Below are positions 31,741-43,296 of a stretch of 64,000 bases of DNA, piece after piece; positions within the stretch are counted from its first letter, which is position 1, and each line of letters opens with the position of its first letter. Origin of the DNA: Rhabdophis nuchalis (lineage: Eukaryota; Chordata; Lepidosauria; Squamata; Natricidae); contig CM077643.1 of NCBI GenBank assembly GCA_039707465.1, positions 376,147,919 to 376,211,918 on the forward strand, given 5' to 3'. The position numbers were made by a program, and so were the translations under genes. The notes under the pieces are model-generated. The model was given only the letters and a program-made list of their open reading frames with translations, had not been told where the DNA came from and did not search any database.

Positions 31741-32776
31741 TGGCCTCTCGGAAGTCAGCTTTTCCCTAACGGGGGTTGCCCTATAAGTATCGCGGTCAGG
31801 TTCCGAACCCGTGAAGGGTTGTGACTAGCTTGGGGAACTGCTGCGTTGGAGAAAGCTCCGTCCTGGTCTACTACAGCTTCTGTACCCGCTGACAGTTGCC
31901 GGGAATCCAAAAGTGCTAATTTAGGAAAGATCATCCTGCAAGTTCTGTCTAGAGGAGAATGATCTCCAGTGAGCCCAGGAGATCTTGTTGCCTGAAGCAA
32001 AAACAGAAAACAATTTCTCCCTTCCACTTCCAGAAGTGATCATTTAAGCAATTTTCAACACTGGCAAAATGTTAAAAGCTCTCACTGGAGACAAAAAGTT
32101 AAGGAGGTAGTTCAGGTTGAAAAATATTTCAGTTTCAGTCCTCCCAAGAGGCAGGACCGGCTGAAATAACCGTGGGACTTTTTAAACTACTCAGTTTAAA
32201 TTCAATTATTCTGAGTCTGCAGAAAATCAAAGTACAGCTGGACAAATTTTGCTATCCTGGTTGTTGACATCTATCCTGCCTCTTGTTCCAGCCACTACCT
32301 GTGGCTTGATTTCTCTCCAAGGGAATCTGTGGTAGAACTCAAGTAACTTTGTTGGCCCTTTGAGTTGGCCCTTAGGCATTACTGGAGTAAAGAGGAAAAA
32401 CACTACAGCAAAGACTGACTTAAGCCTTTCTCAATCATGGTTTAAGGAGGAGATGAAGATGTAGGAACAAGCAGGAAATAAATATTTATTTTAACTAATC
32501 TGCTTTGCCCGCCCTTCTCCTGTTTGTTGTTTCCTTCACAATATCTATGTTATAGCAGTTATAACGTGCCTCCACTCCCATCTCTTGAGTTGTCCAGTTC
32601 CTGGTGAATTATGAGTCAGATGCATTCTTGATATTTGGCAATAAATATATTGCCCAATTTTACCTTTTATTTTACTTTTGGATCAGATGGGGAGTCCATA
32701 AAGTCCAACTTTCTGTTTCTTGCAGCTACCAACTGTGGGTAGAGGCAGGTGATAGCCTTCCAAAGATATACATAAT
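31741..32776. other. Unannotated, possibly first intron
   Basis: No exon or repeat I can support. Confidence 0.35.
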
Positions 32777-33268
32777 TGTTGTTAGTCGCGAAGTCATGTC
32801 CGACCCATTGCAACCCCATGGACAATGTTCCTCCAGACCGTCCTGTCCTCTACCACCTGGAGTCCATCTAAGCCAGGGATGTCCAAACTTGGGAACTTTA
32901 AGACTTGTGGACTTCAGCTTCCAGAATTCCCCAGCCAGCATAGCTGGCTGGGGAATTTTGGGAGTTGAAGTCCACAAGTCTTAAAGTTTCCAAGTTTGGA
33001 CATCCCTGATCTAAGCTCACGCTGATTGCTTCAGTGATATACCCAGCCACCTCATTCTTTGTCGACCCTTTTTTTTTTTTTGCCCTCAATCGTTCCCAGC
33101 ATTGGGCTCTTCTCCAGTGAATCCTTCCTTCTCATCAGGTGGCCAAAGTATTTGAGTTTCATCTTCAGGATCTGGCTTTCTAAAGAGAAGTCAGGGTTGA
33201 TCTCCTCTAGGACTAAATGGTTTGATCACCTTGCAGTCCAAGGGACTCTCAGGATACATAATAGATAT
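32777..33268 (-). mobile_element. BovB (RTE clade) LINE 3' end, split by a MITE (minus strand)
   Basis: In + orientation it starts with the BovB terminal motif 'gttgttagtcgcgaagtcat' and 'gtccgacccattgcaacccc', then 'gggctcttctccagtgaatc', 'aggtggccaaagtatttgag' and 'tgcagtccaagggactctca', colinear in reverse with 28445-28852. The MITE at 32874-33008 splits it cleanly. Confidence 0.9.
32874..33008. mobile_element. Palindromic hAT MITE, 'cagggatgtccaaac' family, inside BovB
   Basis: 135 bp, ends 'cagggatgtccaaacttggg' and inverse. Perfect 8-bp duplication ATCTAAGC (32866-32873, 33009-33016). Removing the element and one duplication restores the BovB sequence. Confidence 0.95.
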
Positions 33269-35151
33269 TAGTAAATATGCTGCCAGGGTGTGAAAATATG
33301 GTAGGTTCGGATAGGTTCATGAGATATGCTGTTCACAATCTAGCCAACTAATCAGAGTGTAGTTAGTATTTTTATGAACTTGGCCTGTGTGGTTGGTTTA
33401 CATTTCAGATTGTGCATACTTGGGGTAATTCTGTGGTTTAATTTATCATGGATTAATTTCATGAGAACAAAACATTATTTTGGCCAATTGCTATTAGTCA
33501 ACTGTTTTTCTGCCTAAATTAATTTTCCAATCTGCCAGGGTATGGTGGGGTTGTAGTTCAGTAGAGAAGACACCAAGTTGTAGTACATTAAACTCTTATT
33601 ATTTTTTAACAAAACTAGCTAATAACATGTTTTGGAGGAGGGATTTTCATGCCTAACAAAAATCACAATATGGAAGGGTCATAAAATATACTTCCCCCCT
33701 CCTTTTACAGATGGGTTGCTTTGTCCCAGGATTTTCTTAGCCAAAAACCTGTGGAGAATGTGTCTGAATCTTGGCTATCTGTCACAACTGATGAAAGCTC
33801 CATGGGTTGAGCTAATAAAGAAGTGTAAATGTGCAGTGATTTACAAATAATAAAAATGTAGTTAATCCAAAAATTACATGCTGGTGTAGAACAATGAATA
33901 ACAGCCTGAGTTTCTTATTGTCCTGCAGGTTTATTCTAAATTAACTTAAATATTCTGTAACTCAACTTTTCTCATATACATAGGGACCAGATATTCCCAG
34001 AATTCCCATGCTGCTTAGGGAATCTTTGAAGGGCTCCTTCAAACAGCTACCGTACTTCATGTGCTTTCTTCCAATTGTTAGGTTGGGAGGAAGAGGTGTT
34101 GATATACATGCATCCATAGCCTGTATTTACTGTGATTTAGGAATAGGGCTCTGCTGTTGTCCAAACAAGGTTAGCATGTATCACTGCAATGATTGTAGTG
34201 AGTGGCTTTTTTGGCTGCATTTCCACCCCTGGCTCATGTCATCAAACCAATTGAAGAAGCTGCCACCGATACATATAGCAGCACTGGCACTCTGCTAAAC
34301 GAATGATTTAGCCACAAGGTAATTGAAATCCTTCAAGATTGACAGTGATGTGGGAAACTAGAGAAGCCCCATGCAATTCTGGAAAGGGAAATCTCAGTTG
34401 AAAAAATCCCATCTTGGGGATAGGGATGGGTAAGGAAAGCCTGACATTTCTTCCACTATTGTTCAACTGTTGGCTCATCTGCTCTTTCAGAAATTAAGAG
34501 GACTGTATCATTCCCACCTAAGGAGTGGAATACTGAGACAATAACTTCTGCATTTTTGTTTTAAGAGTTAGCTTAACTGTTGGAGTCTTTTTCTGAATAT
34601 TCATTCTGAAATTCTTTCAAATTTCACAAAATTCATCAACAAGGGTCACTCTGCATCCTAGAATAGATGGCCTTGCTCATGTGCCTTCATGTCTGCCTTA
34701 CATATCTTTGATATGTAGGAAGATAGGGAGACTTTCCTTGAACATATTAATGCATCATTGCTATTTTAATATATTAGAATAGAGCCAATTTAAAAAGATT
34801 GCCAATTTTGCATTGCCCTATGGACTCATGTAAATTAACAATAATCTAGAAAGTTTAATGGTACAATATTTAAGGTCGGATATTCACGTCTCGGTTTGAA
34901 AAACCAGAACCTAAAAAGCTAGCACTTTGGCTCAGCCCTCCTTTGAGTTTTAGCACAATGTAAAATCATATTGAGTTCATCCATGGGGAAATATCAAAAA
35001 ATAGACTCTGGACAGCCTCTTCAATAAAGAGCCCTTGAAAGCATACACCAAGCTGGTCATCATTGTTTCCTGTTTCTTCTGCCTTTCCTAGCATCCCTCT
35101 ATGAACTTCTGTCAGGTAAGATTTCACTGATCAGTTAGTTTATATTTTCGC
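33269..35151. other. Unannotated, possibly intronic
   Basis: No repeat recognised. A segment at 33711-33805 has a good acceptor before it but a weak donor after it; not called as an exon. Confidence 0.35.
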
Positions 35152-35159
35152 ATACCTGG

Positions 35160-35376
35160 CAGTGGTGAAAGTCAAAAATTTTTGCTACTGGTTCTGTGGG
35201 CGTGGCTTGGTGGGCGTGGCAGAATCCTCATTCCCACCCCGCTCCTGGGGAAAGGATATTGCAAAATCTCCATTCCCACCCCACTCTGGGGCCAGCCAGA
35301 GGTGGTATTTGCTGGTTCCCTGAACTATTTAAAATTTCCACTACCGGTTCTCCGGAACCTGCTGAATTTCACTCTG
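35160..35376. mobile_element. hAT MITE, 'cagtggtgaaagtc' family
   Basis: 217 bp, ends 'cagtggtgaaagtc' / 'gaatttcactctg', 6/8 duplication ATACCTGG/ATACCCAG. Interior is the reverse orientation of 21909-22138 ('ggggccagccagaggtggta'). Confidence 0.87.
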
Positions 35377-35384
35377 ATACCCAG

Positions 35385-35994
35385 GGAATTTCACAAGCAT
35401 CTTAAGGTCCCTCCCTTTCTGTATTCATGGTTCCATTTTGGTGTTTAGTTGGGAAGTAGAAGAAAAGATGACTGTATGAATGATGGGGTTTCCTCCCTCC
35501 CCCAATGTTGGAGTTCTAATTTACTGTTTCTAGTGTCAAGACTGTGTCCAGGTTTCAGGGACTTTTTAGCAGAGTTCCTATCTGGATAATACCAGTAGCA
35601 ACTTCAATTGCTTAGAGGGATAGACTTCTTATTGAACTTCTGCCTAATAATGTGATGATGCATACTATCATGTTTTTTTATTTACATTTATGTGAGAGAG
35701 CCAGAAGATGTTTACAAAGTAATAGAGTTAGCAAATGACATTTGTAGATTATGCACCTGTTGAACTACTGGCAGGACAAAAGGGGAAAGGAGAATCTGAA
35801 CAGTAAAGGGGAGTAAAGTATTTAAATGTTGTTCTTCTGAAAGCAAGAATAGGAATATACAACTCAATGATTGCAATAAGGTTTAGTTCGGTGCACTTTT
35901 CTTAGAAATAAAACCTGGTGTCAAGGATCGGCTTGTTCATAGATAATTCTTACTTTCTGTTTTTGTACTATCCAATAAGTTGTATTTGATTTAG
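35385..35994. other. Unannotated spacer
   Basis: No gene or repeat recognised. Confidence 0.35.
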
Positions 35995-36222
35995 TGATAG
36001 CAATAGCTATTAGACTTATGTACCACTTCACAGTGCTTTACAGCACTTTTTAAGTGGTTTAGAGTCAGAATATTACCTACAACAATCTGGGTCCTCAGTT
36101 TACGGACCTTGGAAGGATGGAAGGCTGAGTCAACCTTGAGCTGGTCAGGAGCGAACTCCTGGCAGTGGGCAGAAATTACCTGCAATACTGCATTCTAACC
36201 ATTGTGTCACCACAGCTCTATC
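35995..36222 (-). mobile_element. tRNA-derived SINE (minus strand)
   Basis: On the minus strand the head reads 'agctgtggtgacacaatggt' / 'tagaatgcagtattgcagg' (A-box) and 'caggagttcgctcctgacc' (B-box). The body ends in 'gtaaagcactgtgaagtggt', seen in + as 'taccacttcacagtgcttta'. This is a common squamate SINE type; subfamily not assigned. Confidence 0.7.
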
Positions 36223-37280
36223 AATGGAATTTTCTGTCTAGTAAGTCAATATGGCACTCTACATTTGTAAACTGTACCTTTCAGCATAAACTGAGGTTCT
36301 AGGAGGGAAACTGATTAAATTCCACTTTTTAAAATTATAACTCAATATATAAAGAAATCATCTGAATATTTTAAATGATTGAATTGCTGGTTTCTTTTGG
36401 TTATCCATTTTAAACCCAATAGGCATTTATTATTTTTCAAATTCTAATTAGAAAATATGTTTGACTGCATTTCTTATCCATTTAAAGTGTACCTCTAAAA
36501 CATTTAATGTGCATCTTCAAATAATTTTATGATTACTATTAAAAATCTGTACTATTAAGATTCATCATGTAAGTTGACTTTCAAGAAAACAAATTCAGAT
36601 ATATTAATCAAAGAGTAAACCCGCCAATTGTGTATGACTGAATTTGTTTTTTAGAAACAACAGTTCAGTGAGCATAGGTATGTTTGGTTTAAGGGCTGAG
36701 TCTTTGGCTGGTTCAACATTGACAAAACCAGGAAATGAGAGGCTATTGAAACCTGAATGCATATGCCCTCTGGCCAGTAAAGAAATTGTGCAAGTATAAA
36801 TATATATATAGAAGATAAAAGGACTTGTTTCTTGAAGGACTCCCTGTCTTCCATTGTATTTTCTTTCAGTTATACATATCGGCTGTCAACACCTTCTCTT
36901 GTAGCAACACCTGCCCTGTAGAACAAAGTTTCCTCCAAGATGTGAATCACCCTTCTCAGCTGTTGTTTAATGTGCCTTAAAGTCTTAGCTCTTCACTGGG
37001 ATTTTTGGCAAAGGAGAATGAAAACTGTTTGCTTTGTTCTTCTCCAGTTGGTTGTCAGTCTCGCCATCTCCTATTTGTTACTTTATTAATATTATTTTAA
37101 ATTAGTTGTTATATTTGCCTTGTTTTAGATGTGAGCTATCCAGAGTCATAGGAAATTGGGCAGCATTCAGATTTAATTACTAAATAAAATAAAACTGCCA
37201 GATTTGTCTTTCATAAAGAATTGTTTTATTGGTATAAACCTATTTAGGAAAGATTGGATTTCTTAGAAAGAGTAAAGTTG
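36223..37280. other. Unannotated spacer
   Basis: No gene or repeat recognised over ~1 kb. Confidence 0.4.
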
Positions 37281-37288
37281 CCATAGAT

Positions 37289-37600
37289 CAGGGGTGTCAA
37301 ACTCAAGTACTCGTGCTTAGATCTCCCTGGAAACAGCAAAGGACTGACCTGTGGTGCCTCTGCCAGTGAAAACAGAGCTTGTGAGGTCTGCATGCGGCCC
37401 TCCCAAGCTCCATTTTTGCTGTCGGAGGGTTGCAGGAGGCCGAAACGGAGCTCAGGACCCCGTTTTCGCTGGCAGAGTGCTTGGGCCACCACAGGTGCCT
37501 CCCACATGAGTGATGTCACATTGGCCACACCCAACCCAGCCTCCCAAGGTTAAACACAACCCTAATGCAGCCCTCAGTGAAATTGAGTTTGACACCCCTG
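37289..37600. mobile_element. hAT MITE, 'caggggtgtcaaactc' family
   Basis: 312 bp, ends 'caggggtgtcaaactcaa' / 'ttgagtttgacacccctg', perfect 8-bp duplication CCATAGAT (37281-37288, 37601-37608). A related short copy is at 43147-43276. Confidence 0.95.
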
Positions 37601-37769
37601 CCATAGATGACCATTTCTCTCTGCTATCTGAAATAGCTGAACCTTACTATAGAAGTAGTTGGAAGTTAAGGGGCTTCCCAATTTTTTAGAAGAGGAAAAC
37701 GGGGACTGGAAAATCACCTCAGTAACAATGTCTGGGAAGATCTTAGTAGAGATCATCATGCAACAGGAA

Positions 37770-38120
37770 TCTTGACATTTAGTAGATCAAGGGAATACTG
37801 TGAATATAGTGCACCTAGATTTCAGTAGGGCATTTGATAAACTTGACTAGTTTCCTTTTTGATAAAATAGAATAAATTAATAAACTGGTGGTTGATAGAC
37901 AGTACCTGATCAACAGTAATATTTCTGAGAAAGATCCAAGGTGTCCTGAGAGATTCTAGATTAAGCATGAGCTGGCATGTTGCAGCTGCCAAAAGAGCAG
38001 TGTAATCTTGGCCTGCGTCAACAGCCATAATACAAGGATACTGAGGAACTGGAAAGATTGCAGAGAGGAGCAAAAAAGGATAATGAGGGGTCTGAAGGCT
38101 AAACCCTATGAGCAGGAGGG
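37770..38120 (+). mobile_element. Old CR1 LINE fragment
   Basis: Degenerate CR1 coding sequence. The 'gtgcacctagatttcagtag' / 'ggcatttgataaa' block encodes the conserved 'VHLDFSRAFDK', and a later block 'ttggaaagattgcagagagg' / 'agcaaaaaaggataatgag' matches the 'LERLQRGAKKDNE' position. Internal deletions bring these distant blocks close together. Confidence 0.6.
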
Positions 38121-38153
38121 CAGAGATCGACACCGAGGCCCCTAATTTGTGGG

Positions 38154-38387
38154 GTGCCCCAGGAGTCGGTTCTCTCGCCTCTCCTGTTTAACACCTATAT
38201 GAAGCCGCTGGGTGAGATCATCTGTGGTTTTGGGGTAGAGTACCATCAGTACGCTGATGATACTCAGCTGTACCTCTCTACCCCGAACCACCCTAACGAT
38301 GCCATTGAAGTGATGTCCCGGTGTCTGGAGGCGGTGCGGGTCTGGATGGGGAGGAACAAGCTCCGACTCAACCCGTCCAAGACCTAG
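38154..38387 (+). pseudogene. L2 RT palm fragment with YADD box
   Basis: 77 codons of reverse transcriptase palm domain. 'PQESVLSPLLFNTYM' is the fingers/palm motif preceding the active site. 'EYHQYADDTQLYLS' contains both catalytic aspartates. 'RLNPSKT' then meets the premature stop. Endonuclease and N-terminal RT motifs are missing through 5' truncation. Confidence 0.88.
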
Positions 38388-38423
38388 TGGCTGTGGTTTC
38401 CGGCATCCCGATATAGCCAGCTG

Positions 38424-39080
38424 GTGCCATCACTGGCTATCGGAGGTGAGTCATTAGCCCCCGCGGAAAGGGCCCGCAACTTGGGTGTCCTCCTGGACTC
38501 TCGGCTGTCCCTGGATGACCAGGTGACGGCCGTGGCCAGGGGGGCATTCTATCAGGTTCGCCCCTTTCTAGATTGGGATTCCCTTCGCACAGTCACCCAA
38601 GCTCTCGTTACTTCCCGCTTGGACTATTGCAATGCTTTCTACATGGGGCTCCCCTTGAGGTGCACCCGGAGACTGCAGCTAGTTCAGAATGCAGCCGCAC
38701 GGGGGATTCTGGGAGTCTCTCGTTACTCCCATGTAACACCTCTCCTGCGCGAGCTGCACTGGCTGCCTGTGGCCTTCCGGGTGCGCTTCAAGGTGTTGAT
38801 AACCATCTTTAAATTGCTCCATGGCACGGGACCTGGGTATTTGCGAGACCGCCTCCTACCGCATACCTCCCTTCGACCTGTCCGCTCGCACAGGGAGGGC
38901 CTCCTCAGGGTGCCGTCTGCCAGTCAATGCCGGCTGGCGGCCCCCAGGGGAAGGGCCTTCTCTGTGGCAGGTCCGGCTCTCTGGAACGACCTGCCCCCCA
39001 ATATTCGCACCATCACGGACCTGCGCCTCTTCTGTCGGGAGCTCAAATCACATTTTTTCCATCTGGCCGGCCTGGCTTAG
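38424..39080 (+). pseudogene. L2 ORF2 C-terminal fragment (218 codons)
   Basis: Continues the same ancestral ORF after the stop near 38385. It carries 'NLGVLLDSRLSLDDQV', 'TSRLDYCNAFYMGLPL', 'ELHWLPVAFRVRFKVL' and 'GPALWNDLPPNIRTI'. Compared with 3274-4026 about ten residues are deleted between 'FYQVR' and 'PFLD' without a frameshift, and the C-terminus ends 'LAGLA'. Inactive. Confidence 0.9.
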
Positions 39081-39290
39081 AGTTTAATAATGTAAATTTA
39101 ATTTTAATAGAGGGTTTTATAGTTTTAATCTTTGTAGCACAGTTATATTTATTTAATTCGGTTTTAAATTGTGGATTGTATTTATATGATGTGTATGCTG
39201 TTGTTTTTACTTTTTATCTTCTGTGCACCGCCCCGAGTCCCATTGTGGAGATGGGGTGGTATAAAAATTTGAAAATTAAATTAAACAGTT

Positions 39291-40454
39291 AAAATAACTG
39301 ATATGTTTAGCTAAAAGAAGAGAAGACATCACAGGAGACGGCCAATACTTGAAGCACCAACATACTAGGCAAGAGGGTGTAGTTCCAGTTACACAGAGGA
39401 CACCTACTTTTCTACTAGGTTTTATGGCATAGAAAGGTTCATTTGATCAAGTCATTCTAGTGGATCATTTGACTCCAGATTTTCAACACTGATTAGTAGC
39501 AGCTTTCTAACTTTACTTAGCGATAAACAGGGTAGAATATGAGCCATTCTCTCCTAAAGTATTTGTTTTTCCACTGAGCTATAGCCATCTATAAATCTAA
39601 TTGACTGATTAATTTGCACCGGATGCCAATAAAAAGTTCCTTCTCTTCTTTGCACTTTCCTTCCTTCTCAGCTTGCTTCTCAGCAAGCCACAACTGGGAG
39701 GGACAATTAAATCAAGTTTGTCCTGCTGGGATTCCTGCATTGCTCCCTCTGGCTCACCCAAACTGGATTGTCCTGTTTGTCATTTACAACACATGCCATT
39801 AGGGTGACTCCAGCAGCTTCTTCTTGGTGGTCTCTCACTATTGTACTCCATTCTGGCATGGAACATTTGGATAAACAGCGCCTTTCCCCACTTTTTTTAA
39901 AAAAAGAGGAGCTTTTTAAAGCAATGCCAGTCCCCCAGGAATGCTGCTTGCCCTAATGTATTACATCTGTGCTGCCTTGTTTCCATTATACCTCCAGTAC
40001 TAATTTTCTTAATTGTCTGTCATTTTTAAATTAAAATGGAGAAAGCTAGTTAATGGCGTGTTTAATCTCTTTCTTGGGAGAATACGCCACTATTTTTGAA
40101 CAGACCAGTGGTGGGACTCATCTCCTAGCATTGTCTCCTGGGTCTTTTTCATCCTGATCCCAGGTGTGAAACTGTAGGACCCTGTTACTAATTCCTGACC
40201 ATGAGACTGAAAAAGTCTCATTCTTTTATCATGTCCATGCCTTTCTTGTTTGTTTTAAGTGGATGAGTGCACAGTCACACACATTTCTCCAGATTGCTGT
40301 AAAATCTCTGCAATCACATATGTTCTCAAGCAGCCCTGATTTGCTGGGATTGAAGTTTTGCTGGTAGATCCCAATAAAACATCATTTTTATATAGTTCCA
40401 TATTTACCTTGTAGGGAGATCTTTAGGTGCCCCTCCCCCTATATATACATGAGC
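39291..40454. other. Unannotated spacer
   Basis: No gene or repeat recognised across ~1.1 kb. Confidence 0.35.
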
Positions 40455-40768
40455 ATTAGGTAAAGGTAAAGGTTCCCCTTGCACATATGTGCTAGTCGTT
40501 CCTAACTCTAGGAGATGAGCGACTCTCTGCTCACCTCTGTTTCGAAGCTGAAGAGCCAGCGCTGTCCAAAGATGTCTCCTTGGTCATGTGGCCAGCATGA
40601 CTAAACGTTATGCATGGAATGCGGTTACCTTCCCACCAAAGTGGTCCCTATTTTTCTACTTGCATTTTTTTCGTGCTTTCAAACTGCTAGGTTGGCAGAA
40701 GCTGGGACAAATAATGGGAGCTCACTCTGTTATGCGGCACTAGGGATTCGAACTGCATTGATTAAATG
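40455..40768 (-). mobile_element. tRNA-derived squamate SINE, copy 1 (minus strand)
   Basis: In + orientation: 'aggtaaaggtaaaggttccc', 'cacatatgtgctagtcgttc', 'ctttcaaactgctaggttgg', ending 'cggcactagggattcgaact', the reverse of the tRNA-like B-box. A second copy in the same orientation lies at 51237-51548. The tRNA head is degraded after 40745. Confidence 0.75.
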
Positions 40769-41009
40769 AGCATTACTGCTGTGTTAAATAACAGTATCTC
40801 ACCACCCATACTGCAGCTGCCATCATTCATTCAAATCACAGCCAGAATAATATCATTATAGAAAAGAAGAAATAATAGTACTTTTAAATCCAGGGTAGGA
40901 AATAAATGAATAGGGGATACAGAGAAAATAAATTATCAGTGGATTAAGAGGATGAATGGAGCCCATTAGAACTTTTGGTGTTAGAATTGAATTGGAGAAA
41001 GATGCTTTA

Positions 41010-41332
41010 CAGGTAGTCCTTGACTTACAACAGTTCATTTAGTGACTGTTCAAAGTTACTGTAAATAGTAAATTATGACTGTTTTCACACTTACGAAGCC
41101 CTGTGGTTACGTGATCAAAATTCAGATGCTTGGCAACTGATTCACGACCGTTGCAGTGTCCTGAGGTCATCTTTTGCGACCTTCTGACAAGCTAAGTCAG
41201 TGGGGAAGCCAGATTTACTTAACAACTGTGCTACTAACGTAACAGCTGCAGTGATTCTCTTAATGACCGTGGCAAGAGAGCTCGTAAAATGGGGCAAAAT
41301 TCACTTAACAAATGTCTCACTTAGTGTGAGAT
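41010..41332. mobile_element. TA-target MITE, 'caggtagtccttgactta' family
   Basis: Left end 'caggtagtccttgacttaca' at 41010, preceded by TA. The interior has the family blocks 'gtgatcaaaattcagatgc', 'ttcttgcgaccttctgaca'-like and 'agtcagtggggaagcc'. The right terminus is lost after 'cacttaacaaatgtctcac'. Related copies: 19786-20584, 48780-49195, 55325-55517. Confidence 0.75.
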
Positions 41333-41344
41333 TTAAACTTCTCA

Positions 41345-41958
41345 GTTGAAAATACCAGGAGACTCCATGAACAATAAAAAGAACTTTTTATTACTTTTGC
41401 AATAGTAAAAGTGTGTTCTCTTGTGAGCAACAGGAGGGAGTGAATAATCCATATGAATACATGATTTAAATACAGTTTCAAAGCAAAAAACAACCACCCC
41501 TTTAGTGCTTCTTATTATCATTGGTCAGCTTGCGTAAGATAACAGAAATAGTTTCAATTGTGGTCATACGTCAAGGCCTACCTATATATCCATCTCTTTT
41601 TTTTTTCTCTGTTGAGCCCAGGAGTGTCTATCCTGATTGGCAGAAAGCTCTTGGGCTTATCTGTAGCAGTGGCTGTTATCAAGTCCTTTTTCATGCAGGT
41701 GCCAGGAGCTGAATCATACCTTTCTGTGTGCAAATGATGACTTCTACCATGGAGACATGGGCCTCCTGAAAACTGCAATGGGGAAGGTCTTAATTTGTGA
41801 TCCTTACTGTGAGAATAAGTTCTGCAAACATACAGTAGTGGATTTCTATGAATTTCATTTGTTCTTGTAAAATGCACCATGTACTCCCATACACACACAC
41901 ATACTCCCATATAAATCCTTTTGTCTATTTTATTGTTTTCTTTCTTTCTTTCTTTCAG
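41345..41958. other. Unannotated, upstream of the transmembrane exon
   Basis: No exon or transposon firmly recognised. It ends in (tttc)n, which doubles as the polypyrimidine tract of the splice acceptor at 41957-41958. Confidence 0.4.
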
Positions 41959-42120
41959 TTTCACTACCCTCTGTGGATTTATGGCTGCTCATCTGACAGA
42001 GAACATGGACCTCACATCATTCTTCAAACTCCCATCTTCCCAACTCATTGGAAGTTTAGGATATGTTGCTCCCATCGTACTCATGATCCTTCTGCTGCTT
42101 CTCTGTTTTCCCTTTAAAAA
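41959..42120 (+). CDS. Candidate exon: transmembrane segment of an unidentified membrane protein
   Basis: 162-nt internal exon. The acceptor is a long polypyrimidine tract ending '(tttc)n ag' at 41958; the donor is 'aaaaa|gtatgtg'. Read from the second base it gives 53 codons plus two bases. There is a ~28-residue stalk ('ENMDLTSFFKLPSSQ'), a hydrophobic run from about residue 29 to 52 ('APIVLMILLLLLCF'), then lysines, which fits a type I single-pass protein. Phase matches the next candidate exon. It contains no repeat. I do not recognise the family and make no functional claim; upstream exons are not identified. Confidence 0.5.
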
Positions 42121-43146
42121 GTATGTGACTGTCTTGGGATGTCCTGGGTGGAGAAGGGAGAAAGAGACAATTGGCAGGCAGGATGTACATTACTGAGATA
42201 ATGGGTAGGTTATTTGTTTCTTAACTTGCCTTTGTTTTTTAATTTTTTTCTACCAGATATTCATTCAACCTAGAAGCATGGAACGGGCATGCATAATCAC
42301 TCTTTTGATCAGATATTCATATCGTGACTGAAACAAATTTTGACTCAGATAATTAGTTCCGTATTCTCTGCTTACCCCAAATTATAAATTAGAGGACTCT
42401 CTTGTAACAATTATTTGTATACCTTATTAATAATATTGTACCATTCCTTTAAAAAGACCCCATGAATTGAATTCCAAGCAATGAGTGCAGCATAACAGCA
42501 AATCAGTTGAAACATCCAGAAAAAAATAAATACACATGTCAGTTGGCAATTGTACTTATAATGTGACAAATGTTGCATTAAAATATTTTGTTGCATTAAT
42601 ATCTCAATAATGGTCTGAATGAAAAAACTGTCCTTAATTGTTAGTTAAAATAAATATGGAACCACTGCTGGATGGCCCTATCCTCAAGACACTGCATTTT
42701 GGAGCATGTTTTCTGATAGCTCCACAATTAGAATCTTCTTGTTCAATCAGGTGATGTGGAGATGGAACTGTATCACCTTTCCCAATAAAATTATTGTACA
42801 GAGTTTGTGCATTCTGATGTGTACAAATAAGGTTTAGCCAATTAAGATGCACACTTCTTTGGGCCACATTTTACATTAGAAACAGCGTGTGATCTTAAAG
42901 ACCAGTGAATTGTGGCATAAGATATTGTAAAAAGATCTATGATAAAATAGAACTTAGCAGTTTTTTGTTCTCTCTGAATGTGTTGAATTAATGGGCCACA
43001 CTGAATGGTAATTGTGGAATCTGCACATGTAGAAACCATTAGATTGGGAAGTTTTACTCCGGACTATGTAACTTTTAAAAGTCTTAACAAGACTGCCTCC
43101 AGAGTCACTTGAATATTCATGTGTATACACTGAAGATACTTTAGTG

Positions 43147-43276
43147 CAGGGGTGCCAAACTCACAGCATCATGTTGTCATCATGTGATGTATCATGACTT
43201 TCCCTCCTTTGCTAAACCAGGGGTGGGCATGGCCAGTGTGTGATGCATACCGCGGGCTGCAAATTTGACACCTCTG
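43147..43276. mobile_element. hAT MITE, 'caggggtgccaaactc' family
   Basis: 130 bp, ends 'caggggtgccaaactc' / 'aaatttgacacctctg', 7/8 duplication CTTTAGTG/CCTTAGTG. A shortened relative of 37289-37600. Confidence 0.9.
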
Positions 43277-43296
43277 CCTTAGTGGATTGCCGCTGA

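Larger units (their letters stand above)
38121..39290 (+). mobile_element. L2 LINE, 5'-truncated, includes RT catalytic box
   Basis: Longest L2 here. It starts just before 'GVPQESVLSPLLFNTYM', contains the catalytic 'YADDTQLY' box at about 38252-38275, then the C-terminal region and a 3' UTR ending 'gcaccgccccgagtcc' and 'gggtggtataaaaattt'. An in-frame TAG at about 38385 (just after 'LNPSKT') and a small deletion in the 'LIRQLRPFLD' segment inactivate it. Confidence 0.92.

Noticed and set aside
33711..33805. Possible ectodomain exon for the membrane protein ('ctccttttacag' acceptor, Ser/Thr-rich peptide with an NVS sequon)
   Set aside because: The donor 'catgg|gttgag' is weak and the ending phase (one base) does not fit exon 41959; no independent support.
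39688..39800. Cys-rich short frame after a good acceptor
   Set aside because: Open only in a phase that meets a stop at the proposed donor; no match to a known domain.
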